A stretch of 34,399 nucleotides of DNA. Origin: Rhodothermales bacterium. GTDB taxonomy: Bacteria > Bacteroidota > Rhodothermia > Rhodothermales > JAHQVL01. How positions within the stretch are numbered: the first letter of the stretch is position 1; each line of letters begins with the position of its first letter. This document shows, piece after piece, positions 15,705 to 23,435 of the stretch. Under the pieces are notes generated by a model, which searched no databases, was not told the origin of the DNA, and worked only from the letters and a program-made list of their open reading frames with translations. The position numbers were made by a program, and so were the translations under genes. The DNA lies in contig JAWXAX010000293.1 in NCBI GenBank assembly GCA_034439735.1, positions 1 through 34,399 on the forward strand, written 5' to 3'.

Positions 15705-17807
15705 TCAGAGCACCGGTGCCCCATCTTCACCGTCGCTCTGGATCAGCGAGAACTTCCCGTCGCGGTTTTCGGCCATGAGGACCATGCCCTGGCTTTCGAA
15801 GCCGCGCAGCTTGCGTGGGGCGAGGTTAGCGACGATGACGACCCGTTTCCCGATCATCTCATCCGGCTTCATCTGCTCGGCGATGCCGGAGAGGATCTGG
15901 CGGGTCTCGAAGCCGAGGTCGATTTCGAGGCGGAGGAGTTTATCGGCCTTCGGGATGCGCTCGGCAACCCGGACGGTACCCATGCGGAGGTCGAGCTTCG
16001 CGAAGTCGTCGTACACAATTTCCGATTTCAACGGGGCGTACGGGAGGGCCGGCGCCTCGGGTGTTTCCGCCGGCGCGGGGTCGCCGGCATGGAGTTTTGC
16101 GAGCTGGGTCTCGATGGCGCTGTCCTCGATCTTGGTAAACAAAATGACCGGCGTGCCAAGCGCGTGCCCGGGCTCTAGCAGCGGCTGGCCGGCGTCGTTC
16201 CAGCCGAGGCCGCGACGGTTGCCCTCGGGCAGGCTCGATCGGATGCCACTCAGATGCAGCATCTCGCGGATCTTCGCCGCGCTGAACGGAAGCACGGGCT
16301 CCATCAATACCGACAACGCCGCGCAGATCTGGAGCGACACATGGATCGTGTTACCGCAGGCCTGCATGTTGGTTTTCCGGGTGTGCCAGGGCTCGGTATC
16401 ATTAAAATACTTGTTGCCCAGGCGCGCGAGGTTCATCGTCTCGAACACCGCTTCGCGGTTGCGATAGGCCTCGTACGAGGCGCCGATGCGGGCAGGGAAG
16501 CCGGCGAGTGCCGTCAGGACCTCGTGGTCCGTCGCGCTCGGGTTTTCGAGCGGCGGCACGCGTCCGCCGAAATACCGTTCGGCGAAGGTCATCGTGCGGT
16601 TGACGAAGTTGCCGAGGATGTCCGCCAGCTCCGAGTTAGCCCGGGCCTGAAAATCCCCCCAACTAAAGTCAGCATCCTTCGTTTCGGGGAGCGTCGTGGC
16701 GAGGGCGTACCGCAGCAAGTCCGGCTCGAATACCTCAAGGTATTCATGAAGCCAGACGGCCCAATTGCGGCTGGTGGAAAGCTTTTTCCCCTCCAGGTTG
16801 AGAAACTCGTTCGCCGGCACATTTTCGGGCAGGACAAAGTCGCCATGCGCCATCAGCATTGCCGGAAACATCAGGCAATGGAAAACGATGTTGTCCTTGC
16901 CGATGAAGTGGACGAGTTTGGATGCTGCGTCCTGCCAGTAGGCCTTCCACCGCTCGGGATCGCCCTGCTGCGCGGCCCATTCGCGGGTGGACGAGATATA
17001 GCCGATCGGGGCATCGAACCAGACGTAGATCACCTTGCCAGTGGCGTCGACGCCGGCGGCGCGGGCGGAGTCCTCTGGCACCGGCACGCCCCAGGGCACG
17101 TCGCGCGTGATGGCGCGGTCTTTCAGTCCGTCGTTGAACCAGCTCTTGACCTGCCCGAGGACGTTCGGCTTCCACTCCGGATGCGTGGCGATCCATTTTT
17201 CGAGCATCGGCTGCATATCGCCAAGCGGCAGATACCAGTGCGTCGTTTCGCGGAGTTCGGGCGTGGCGTCGGAGAGGGTGCTGCGGGGGTTGAGGAGTTC
17301 GAGCGGGCTGAGGGCCGTGCCGCATTTCTCACACTGGTCGCCGTAGGCGTCGTCGTACCCGCAGCTCGGGCAGGTGCCGCGGACGAACCGGTCGGCGAGG
17401 AACATGCCGGCCTTCGGGTCGAACAGCTGCTTTTCGGTGCGGAGTTTAAAGATGCCCTTTTCGGCGAGCCGGCGGAAGAAGTCCTGGCTCGTTTCCCGGT
17501 GGATGTCCGCCGTGGTGCGGCTGTAGTGGTCGAAGCTCATCCCGAAGGCCTGGAAGCCGTCGCGGATCATGGGATGATACAGATCGACGATGTCCTGCGG
17601 GGAGATGCCCTGGGACTGCGCGCGGATCATGATCGCCACGCCGAGTTCGTCCGACCCCCCGACAAACACGATGTCTCGCCCCATGAGGCGCTGGTAGCGG
17701 ACGTACAGGTCGGCCGGCAAGTAGGCGCCGGCGAGGTGGCCGATGCGGATCGGCCCGTTGGCGTACGGCAGGGCCGCGGTGACGAGGATGCGTTTAAAGT
17801 CGGGCAT
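15705..17807 (-). CDS. metG: Methionyl-tRNA synthetase
   Basis: Encodes 700 residues, the length of the long dimeric form. The class I HIGH-type motif is NGPIRIGHLAGAY near residue 17. A four-cysteine zinc knuckle, CPSCGYDDAYGDQCEKCG, follows, and the KMSKS-type loop reads KLSTSRNW. The anticodon-binding helical domain comes next, and the C-terminal 110 residues are a tRNA-binding OB-fold (LDLRMGTVRVAERIPKADKL, GKRVVIVANLAPRKLRG). It charges tRNA-Met, including the initiator, in the cytoplasm. The start ATG 17807 has GGGGGAG about ten bases upstream. It is divergent from hisB, with some 190 bases between them, and I see no T-box in that leader. Confidence 0.97.
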   Translation of the reverse strand: MPDFKRILVTAALPYANGPIRIGHLAGAYLPADLYVRYQRLMGRDIVFVGGSDELGVAIMIRAQSQGISPQDIVDLYHPMIRDGFQAFGMSFDHYSRTTADIHRETSQDFFRRLAEKGIFKLRTEKQLFDPKAGMFLADRFVRGTCPSCGYDDAYGDQCEKCGTALSPLELLNPRSTLSDATPELRETTHWYLPLGDMQPMLEKWIATHPEWKPNVLGQVKSWFNDGLKDRAITRDVPWGVPVPEDSARAAGVDATGKVIYVWFDAPIGYISSTREWAAQQGDPERWKAYWQDAASKLVHFIGKDNIVFHCLMFPAMLMAHGDFVLPENVPANEFLNLEGKKLSTSRNWAVWLHEYLEVFEPDLLRYALATTLPETKDADFSWGDFQARANSELADILGNFVNRTMTFAERYFGGRVPPLENPSATDHEVLTALAGFPARIGASYEAYRNREAVFETMNLARLGNKYFNDTEPWHTRKTNMQACGNTIHVSLQICAALSVLMEPVLPFSAAKIREMLHLSGIRSSLPEGNRRGLGWNDAGQPLLEPGHALGTPVILFTKIEDSAIETQLAKLHAGDPAPAETPEAPALPYAPLKSEIVYDDFAKLDLRMGTVRVAERIPKADKLLRLEIDLGFETRQILSGIAEQMKPDEMIGKRVVIVANLAPRKLRGFESQGMVLMAENRDGKFSLIQSDGEDGAPVL

Positions 17808-17998
17808 GTGTAATACTCCCCCACGAAGTTCTATCTGATCAGGCCGCTTTTAACCCGGCAGGCGGGGAAGGATCCTCCCGGACGCGGCTGGACAAATACA
17901 GAGGGACTAAAACCGCTTCTGTTCGAATTTTCAGACAACCGTCACAAACCCCGACGGGATTAACGAGTACCTTGACTTCCTCTCACCCAATACCAGGC

Positions 17999-18604
17999 AT
18001 GGACTCACCCGCTAAAGACACCCGCCGCGCCACGGTCGAGCGAAATACCGCCGAAACCCGGATTACCCTCGCGCTCTCCCTGGATGGAGAAGGCGGCGGT
18101 AAACGTGCCACCGGCGTCGGGTTTCTGGACCACATGCTCGATCTTTTCGCCCGCCACGGGCAGTTCGACCTGGACGTTTCCTGCGGTGGCGACCTGCATG
18201 TCGACGACCACCACTCGGTCGAGGATGTGGGCATCGCGCTGGGGATGGCGTTTTTCCAGGCCGTCGGCGACAAGGCGTTTATCAACCGCTACGGCCACGC
18301 GTACGTCCCGATGGACGAGGCCCTCGCCCGCGCGGCGGTGGACCTCTCCGGCCGGTTTTATCTCCATTTCGACGCCGTGTTTTCCCGCGAACGGGTCGGC
18401 GACCTCTCTACCGATCTCGTCCGCCATTTCTGGTACAGCTTCGCCGAACAGGCGCGGATGAACCTGCATATCGACCTCCTCCATGGCGAAAACGACCACC
18501 ACCGGATCGAGGCTATTTTTAAAGCCGTGGCCCGCGCGCTCCGCATCGCCGTCCGCAGGGAGGAGGGTAATACACGAATGCCTTCTACGAAAGGGGTCTT
18601 GTAA
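17999..18604 (+). CDS. hisB: Imidazoleglycerol-phosphate dehydratase
   Basis: Encodes 201 residues from ATG 17999 (a TTG at 17972 is the alternative), the length of monofunctional IGPD without the histidinol-phosphatase domain. Manganese-binding motifs are visible: GFLDHMLDLFARHG, VDDHHSVEDVGIALG and the second half LLHGENDHHRIEAIFKAVARAL. It dehydrates imidazole glycerol phosphate to imidazole acetol phosphate in histidine synthesis. It is the first gene of a plus-strand run that continues with proC, hisH, hisA and hisF. Histidinol-phosphate phosphatase activity must come from a gene elsewhere. Confidence 0.96.
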   Translation: MDSPAKDTRRATVERNTAETRITLALSLDGEGGGKRATGVGFLDHMLDLFARHGQFDLDVSCGGDLHVDDHHSVEDVGIALGMAFFQAVGDKAFINRYGHAYVPMDEALARAAVDLSGRFYLHFDAVFSRERVGDLSTDLVRHFWYSFAEQARMNLHIDLLHGENDHHRIEAIFKAVARALRIAVRREEGNTRMPSTKGVL

Positions 18605-18656
18605 GGTGGGTTTAATGTTCGCGGTTTAATGTTTAATGAGGTCATCAGGTAATCTC

Positions 18657-19490
18657 ATGAAGGTATTGGAAAACGCTGCGATCGCCGTGGTTGGCGCCGG
18701 CAACATCGGCCGCGCGCTGATCGGCGGGTTGCTGAAAGGGCACGACCTGAAGGCCGACCAGATTCGCGCCTCACGGCGGACGCAGGAGTCGCTCGATGAA
18801 CTGGCGCATCAGTTTCCGGGCATCCGGACAAGTATCGCCAACACGGACGCCGTCGCTGGCGCGGACATCGTCATCCTGGCGATCAAGCCGCAGATGGCCT
18901 CCGGCGTCATCAACGAAATCAAAGGAAGCCTTCAGAACCATACGCTGATCGTATCGGTACTGGCCGGCGTGACCACGGCCACGCTGCAGGAGCGCTTCGG
19001 CCGCAACCTGCCTGTCGTCCGCACCATGCCCAACACGCCGGCGCTGGTCGACGAAGGCGCGACGGCCATCTGCGCCGGCGCCTTCGCCACGCCCGAGGAT
19101 ACCCTGAAGGCACGGGCCATTTTCGAAGCCGTGGGCCGTGTGGAAGTCGTGCCGGAGTACCTGATGGACGCCGTAACCGGCCTCTCGGGCAGCGGGCCGG
19201 CGTATATCTATATGGTGATCGAGGCGCTGACGGACGCCGGCGTGAAACAGGGCCTCCCCCGCCCGATCGCGGCCCGCCTGTCGGCTCAAACGGTGTTCGG
19301 CGCCGCCAAGCTGGTCATCGAAACCGGAAAACACCCCGCCATCCTCCGCGATGAAGTAACCACTCCGGGCGGGACGACGATTTCGGCCATCGCTGAACTC
19401 GAAAGCCACGGACTCCGGACCATGCTGATCAATGCCGTAGCCACCGCCACCGCGCGGTCGAAGGAGTTGAGCCAGATAAATGACTTTTAG
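18657..19490 (+). CDS. proC: Pyrroline-5-carboxylate reductase
   Basis: Encodes 277 residues from ATG 18657, with AGGT eight bases upstream. The N-terminal dinucleotide-binding motif is AVVGAGNIGRALIGGLLKG. The family's C-terminal motifs are GLSGSGPAYIYMVIEALTDAGVKQGLPR and TPGGTTISAIAELE. It reduces 1-pyrroline-5-carboxylate to L-proline with NAD(P)H in the cytoplasm. It sits inside a histidine gene run, between hisB (52 bases before, a spacer with repeated TTTAATGT words) and hisH. That mixed layout is unusual but could simply share a promoter. The TAG stop overlaps the left arm of a long inverted repeat. Confidence 0.95.
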   Translation: MKVLENAAIAVVGAGNIGRALIGGLLKGHDLKADQIRASRRTQESLDELAHQFPGIRTSIANTDAVAGADIVILAIKPQMASGVINEIKGSLQNHTLIVSVLAGVTTATLQERFGRNLPVVRTMPNTPALVDEGATAICAGAFATPEDTLKARAIFEAVGRVEVVPEYLMDAVTGLSGSGPAYIYMVIEALTDAGVKQGLPRPIAARLSAQTVFGAAKLVIETGKHPAILRDEVTTPGGTTISAIAELESHGLRTMLINAVATATARSKELSQINDF

Positions 19491-19605
19491 GTTGCAGGTT
19501 GGCAGGTGACAGGTTTCTTATACGCGAAGCATGCAAAAACCCGTTAGGACTTTCCATCCAGCCACCCCACAACTTGCCAACCTGCAACCTGCAAACCTGC
19601 CAACC
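19489..19605. repeat. Long inverted repeat between proC and hisH
   Basis: The 19-base left arm (19489-19507) pairs with 19572-19590 at 18 of 19 positions, the exception being a G-U pair in RNA. Part of the right arm is repeated again at 19591-19605. The loop is 64 bases. It ends four bases before the hisH ATG, where no ribosome site is visible, so it may affect hisH translation, or it may be a small mobile repeat. Confidence 0.6.
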
Positions 19606-19609
19606 ATCC

Positions 19610-20284
19610 ATGCTCTGCATCATCGACTACGGGATCGGCAACCTGCGCTCTATGGAGAAGGCCTGCGAAGCGGTCGGGGCCGAGGTGGTTCGTTCGGACG
19701 ATCCGGCTGTGATCGAGGCGGCTTCGCATGTGATCCTTCCGGGCGTCGGGGCGTTCGGGGCGTGCGCGGATGAGATTCGCCGGCGCGGTCTCGAGGAGCC
19801 GATTCACCGCGCCATAGCTTCCGGGAAGCCATTCCTGGGCGTCTGTGTTGGCATGCAGTTGCTGTTCGGGGAAAGCGAGGAGATGGGCCGGCACCGCGGT
19901 CTGGGGATGCTGCCTGGCTCGGTCATCCGATTCCTGCCCACATATGCCGGCATGGCCCTCGCCTTGGACGATCCCGCCCCCGAAATCGGGCTCGCGGAAG
20001 AGCCGACTTCGCTAAAAATCCCCCACATGGGCTGGAATAGCCTGGTTATTCACCGGGATACCCCCCTCCTCGCCGGCCTGCCTGAATCCCCCTATTTCTA
20101 TTTCGTCCACTCGTTCCACGCGGAGGCCGATCTGGCTACCGACGTGGTGGCTTCTACACGTTACGGACGCCTTTTCCCCGCGGTCGTGGGTAGGAACAAC
20201 GTCTATGGGGTCCAGTTTCACCCCGAGAAAAGCCACGATAATGGGCTTCGTATCCTGAAAAATTTCGCTTCGATGCGCTCATGA
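19610..20284 (+). CDS. hisH: Imidazole glycerol phosphate synthase, glutaminase subunit
   Basis: Encodes 224 residues from ATG 19610; the frame is open upstream to 19499 but that part is the repeat and has no homology. It is a class I glutamine amidotransferase: IDYGIGNLRSMEKA at the N-terminus, ILPGVGAFGACADEIR, the nucleophile in LGVCVGMQLLFGESEE, PHMGWN, and the His-Glu pair of VQFHPEKS. It releases ammonia from glutamine and passes it to HisF. The segment LALDDPAPEIGLAEEPTSLK, between residues about 110 and 130, is slightly expanded relative to the usual protein of around 200 residues. The stop overlaps hisA by four bases (ATGA), so the two are translationally coupled. Confidence 0.96.
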   Translation: MLCIIDYGIGNLRSMEKACEAVGAEVVRSDDPAVIEAASHVILPGVGAFGACADEIRRRGLEEPIHRAIASGKPFLGVCVGMQLLFGESEEMGRHRGLGMLPGSVIRFLPTYAGMALALDDPAPEIGLAEEPTSLKIPHMGWNSLVIHRDTPLLAGLPESPYFYFVHSFHAEADLATDVVASTRYGRLFPAVVGRNNVYGVQFHPEKSHDNGLRILKNFASMRS

Positions 20285-21081
20285 CCCTGCCACCCATGCT
20301 CGTCATTCCAGCCATCGATTTACGCGCCGGGCGCTGCGTGCGCCTGTACCAGGGCGAATACGAGCGGGAGACGATCTACTTCGAGGACCCGGTCAAGATG
20401 GCCAAGTTGTGGCGCGTCCAGAACGCCAAGGTGCTTCACGTCGTCGATCTCGACGCGGCCAAAGGCGAGGAGAGCGGGCCGGACAACCGAAGCGTCATCC
20501 ACGCCATCTGCGAGAATCTGGATATCCCCGTCCAGCTCGGTGGCGGCATTCGCTCGCTGGAGGATGTCGAGGCGGCGCTATCGATGGGCGTGTCGCGGGT
20601 CATTATCGGAACGGCCGCCGTCAAACGACCCGAACTCGTCTCCGAGGCCATCACGCACTTCAAAGCGCATCGCGTCGTCGTGGGGATCGATGCCCGCGAC
20701 GGCGAGGTTCGGGTGGATGGATGGACAAAGGGCAGTGGCATCAAGGCGATCGATCTGGCGTTGGAGATGGAAAAGCGCGGGTGTTGCCGGATCGTTTATA
20801 CCGATATCAGCCGCGACGGCACCCTCGCCGGCCCGAACCTGGACGCGTACCGCGAACTTGGCAGCCGGCTCACCCGGTGTAAAATCACCGCGTCGGGCGG
20901 AGTTAGCGACTACAAAGACCTTGTCGCCCTCGCCGGGATGGCCGAATACCGTATCGACTCTGTGATCGTCGGACGCGCGTTATACGAAAACAAATTTCCC
21001 TGCCAGAACATCTGGTGCTGGCACAAGAAGGATGAAGTGAACCTGGACCGATACAGTACCGCTACGCTACGGGCCTGCTAA
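20281..21081 (+). CDS. hisA: ProFAR isomerase
   Basis: Encodes 266 residues in a (beta-alpha)8 barrel. The two catalytic aspartates are in [15 protein letters not shown] and [14 protein letters not shown], and the phosphate-binding loops are [15 protein letters not shown] and ASGGVSD. It isomerises ProFAR to PRFAR in histidine synthesis. The protein is some 20 residues longer than usual because of a C-terminal tail ([17 protein letters not shown] onwards), which has no obvious role. The start ATG 20281 overlaps the hisH stop. It is followed by hisF after 37 bases. Confidence 0.96.
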   Translation: MTLPPMLVIPAIDLRAGRCVRLYQGEYERETIYFEDPVKMAKLWRVQNAKVLHVVDLDAAKGEESGPDNRSVIHAICENLDIPVQLGGGIRSLEDVEAALSMGVSRVIIGTAAVKRPELVSEAITHFKAHRVVVGIDARDGEVRVDGWTKGSGIKAIDLALEMEKRGCCRIVYTDISRDGTLAGPNLDAYRELGSRLTRCKITASGGVSDYKDLVALAGMAEYRIDSVIVGRALYENKFPCQNIWCWHKKDEVNLDRYSTATLRAC

Positions 21082-21118
21082 CACCGTCCGCACGTTCAAC
21101 GACACCCTCTTTAACGTC

Positions 21119-21886
21119 ATGGTCGCCAGACGCATCATCCCCTGCCTCGACGTCAACGAAGGGCGCGTGGTTAAGGGCGTTCAGTTTCTCGAATTGATCG
21201 ACGCCGGCGACCCCGTGGAACAGGCGCGCTTTTATAACGATTCCGGCGCCGACGAGCTCGTCTTCCTCGACATCACGGCCACCCACGAGGGCCGCGGCAT
21301 TATGCACGATGTGGTCCGCCGCACGGCCGACGAGGTGTTTATCCCCCTCACCGTCGGCGGCGGGCTCCGCACGATGGACGATATCCGGGCCATGCTCAAC
21401 GCCGGCGCGGACAAGGTCTCCCTTAACTCCGCCGCACTGAATAACCCGGCGATCATCACTGAAGGCGCCACGGCGTTCGGCTCCCAGTGCATCGTCGTCG
21501 CCATCGACGCGAAACGTGTATCCGACGACCCGCTCCGCTGGGAAATCTTCACCCACGGCGGCCGGAAACCGACGGGCATCGACGCGCTCGCCTGGGCGAA
21601 GGAAGCCGAGGAACGCGGAGCCGGGGAATTACTCGTCACGTCGATGGACAAAGACGGCACACGCGATGGCTACGATCTGGCGTTGCTCCAGGCACTCCAA
21701 CGCCTTGTGAACATCCCGGTCATTGCCTCGGGCGGCGCCGGCACGCTCGAACACCTGCGCGACGGCCTGCTCATCGGCGGCGCCGACGCCGTACTGGCCG
21801 CTTCTATATTCCACTTCCGCGAATTTTCTATCCGCGAGGCAAAGGCTTTTCTGCACGACGCCCACATCCCCATCCGCCTCGCCTGA
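21119..21886 (+). CDS. hisF: Imidazole glycerol phosphate synthase, cyclase subunit
   Basis: Encodes 255 residues, the usual length. The catalytic acids are in [12 protein letters not shown] near the N-terminus and in [14 protein letters not shown]. The phosphate loops are [24 protein letters not shown] and [15 protein letters not shown]. With HisH it converts PRFAR and ammonia to imidazole glycerol phosphate and AICAR. It is the last histidine gene in this run; hisG, hisD, hisC and hisI/hisE are not in the window. Confidence 0.97.
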   Translation: MVARRIIPCLDVNEGRVVKGVQFLELIDAGDPVEQARFYNDSGADELVFLDITATHEGRGIMHDVVRRTADEVFIPLTVGGGLRTMDDIRAMLNAGADKVSLNSAALNNPAIITEGATAFGSQCIVVAIDAKRVSDDPLRWEIFTHGGRKPTGIDALAWAKEAEERGAGELLVTSMDKDGTRDGYDLALLQALQRLVNIPVIASGGAGTLEHLRDGLLIGGADAVLAASIFHFREFSIREAKAFLHDAHIPIRLA

Positions 21887-21939
21887 AAAAAGGCTAACAA
21901 CGGGCAATAGGCCCCGTACCCACCTCGTTCGTATAGAAA

Positions 21940-21964
21940 GGCAGCCCTCTCGCACTCGGCTGCC
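21940..21964 (+). other. Hairpin downstream of hisF
   Basis: A 7-bp GC-rich stem (GGCAGCC with GGCTGCC, loop of eleven bases) lies 54 bases past the hisF stop. No T-run follows, so it is at best a weak terminator or a leader structure of the next small gene. Confidence 0.3.
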
Positions 21965-21995
21965 CTCAGCGTATCCCCTTTTCCGAGGCGCACTC

Positions 21996-22358
21996 ATGAC
22001 CCTTTCTCCACGGACGATCACCCCCATCCTGGGCGTAGCCGCCCTCGCGCTGTTCGCGCTCAACTTCCATCGTTACCTCGACTATCTCTGGCAAGAGCAC
22101 CAGGCCCATCGCACGTTCTCTGATGCCCGCCACCTACACATCCATCTGTGGCATGGCGGACGCGGCGACCACCACCGCCAGCATCGTCTGTTTATTCGAC
22201 CCGAGCCGGGCGAACGAGGGTTCTCGTTCGAAATACCTCCAGCAGGCGCCGCTCGCCCCGGCGAGCCCTTGCGCTTCGAGTTTGAAGTACGTCGGGAATC
22301 GCGAAACGGGCCATCCGAGACGGTGATCATCGAGCGGACTCCCCCTTCCGATCTCTAG
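21996..22358 (+). CDS. Small membrane-anchored hypothetical protein
   Basis: Encodes 120 residues from ATG 21996, with GAGG about eight bases upstream. Residues about 8-24 (ITPILGVAALALFALNF) form one membrane helix or uncleaved signal. The rest is polar, with a histidine-rich patch (RHLHIHLWHGGRGDHHRQHR) and then a strand-rich end (RLFIRPEPGERGFSFEIPP, LRFEFEVRRES). The histidine cluster could bind metal, which is inference. I do not recognise the family. The gene converges on the proline racemase-family gene, with only eight bases between their ends. Confidence 0.6.
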   Translation: MTLSPRTITPILGVAALALFALNFHRYLDYLWQEHQAHRTFSDARHLHIHLWHGGRGDHHRQHRLFIRPEPGERGFSFEIPPAGAARPGEPLRFEFEVRRESRNGPSETVIIERTPPSDL

Positions 22359-22366
22359 AAACCTGC

Positions 22367-23428
22367 TTACCGCACCATGAAACCCGCCCGGTAGGGATCG
22401 GTGGGGTCGATGAGAAACTGATGCCGACCCGTGATGAAAGCGCGACCCGACACCTCGGGCACGACGGCATCGTACGGGCCGAAGCGACACGCTTCGATCG
22501 CCGCCCCGGTAAACTTACTGCCCAGTATACTCTCGATTTCGATCGGCGCTTGCAACGCCAGTTCCCCCCGTGCGTGCAAGATAGCGACGCGCCCGCTGAC
22601 GCCGGTCCCGGTCGGACTCCGATCCACCTCCCCGTCCGCGAAAATGCAGACGTGCCGGCTGTGGTGGCGGGCCTCCTCGGCGGGCGCTGTGAAGATGACG
22701 CCGTATAAAAAACCCAGATCCTCGGCTATTGGATGGTGGATCGGTCGCTCGGCCATGATCGCCTGCTTGATCCGTCTGCCGGCATCGATGAGGCGCTGGA
22801 CGTCGGCCGGCCGGCAGGTTAGGCCTACCGACGCGGCATCGACATACGCGTAAAATGCACCGCCAAATGCCAGATCATACGTCACGGTCCCGATGCCCCG
22901 TACATCGACCCTGGCATCGCGCTCGACGAGAAACGACGCGACATTGCGGAACGAGACCTGCTGTATTCGCTCGCCGTCGAACTCGATCCGGGCCTCGATG
23001 CGGCCGGCCGGAGTATCGATACGCAACGGTTCCGGAATCGGACCCCCGCCGAAGTATCCCGTCTCCGCCAGCACCGTGGCCAGGCCGATGATGCCGTGGC
23101 CGCACATGGTGCTGTAGCCCTCGTTGTGCATGAAAAGCACGCCGAGATGACCGTCTGGCGTGGCCGGGCAGGTGACGACGCATCCGTACATATCCGCGTG
23201 CCCCCGCGGCTCGAGCATAAGGGCCCGGCGGAGATGGTCGTAGTGCTCGGCGAGGTAACGCCGGCGTTCGAGCATCGTGGCGCCCCGCGGCTCGGGATAA
23301 CCGCTGAGGACAACCCGAAAAGGCTCACCCGCCGTGTGGGCGTCGATCGTCTCGATGCGCCACCAGGTATCGGGAGGACGCCATGAGGTGAGGGCAGCCG
23401 TGGTTAGCAACGGCTCGGGATGCAGCAT
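22367..23428 (-). CDS. Trans-3-hydroxy-L-proline dehydratase (proline racemase superfamily)
   Basis: Encodes 353 residues of the proline racemase superfamily. The first active-site motif is MCGHGIIG with Cys109, and the substrate motifs IDAHTAGEPFRVV and FGGAFYAYVDA are present. In racemases the second motif is SPCGTG; here it is DRSPTGTGVSGR with Thr273 in place of the second cysteine. A Cys/Thr pair is the known signature of trans-3-hydroxy-L-proline dehydratase, which makes 1-pyrroline-2-carboxylate in collagen-type hydroxyproline breakdown. It is cytoplasmic, with no signal peptide. It lies seven bases after the GAF-domain gene on the same strand and is probably its operon partner. The reductase that should follow is not adjacent; proC acts on a different pyrroline isomer. 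Confidence 0.87.
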   Translation of the reverse strand: MLHPEPLLTTAALTSWRPPDTWWRIETIDAHTAGEPFRVVLSGYPEPRGATMLERRRYLAEHYDHLRRALMLEPRGHADMYGCVVTCPATPDGHLGVLFMHNEGYSTMCGHGIIGLATVLAETGYFGGGPIPEPLRIDTPAGRIEARIEFDGERIQQVSFRNVASFLVERDARVDVRGIGTVTYDLAFGGAFYAYVDAASVGLTCRPADVQRLIDAGRRIKQAIMAERPIHHPIAEDLGFLYGVIFTAPAEEARHHSRHVCIFADGEVDRSPTGTGVSGRVAILHARGELALQAPIEIESILGSKFTGAAIEACRFGPYDAVVPEVSGRAFITGRHQFLIDPTDPYRAGFMVR

Positions 23429-23435
23429 GGGTCGG

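Noticed and set aside
16254-17813. A 519-codon open frame on the plus strand
   Set aside because: It lies wholly antisense to metG, whose motifs are complete. High GC at third positions makes such antisense frames frequent, and the product has no recognisable motif.
17808-17998. T-box riboswitch upstream of metG or a his leader peptide upstream of hisB
   Set aside because: No T-box consensus or run of histidine codons was found in the divergent spacer.
21930-21940. Shared 11-base word with 13575-13585
   Set aside because: A match of this length is expected by chance in a window of this size, and the flanks do not align.
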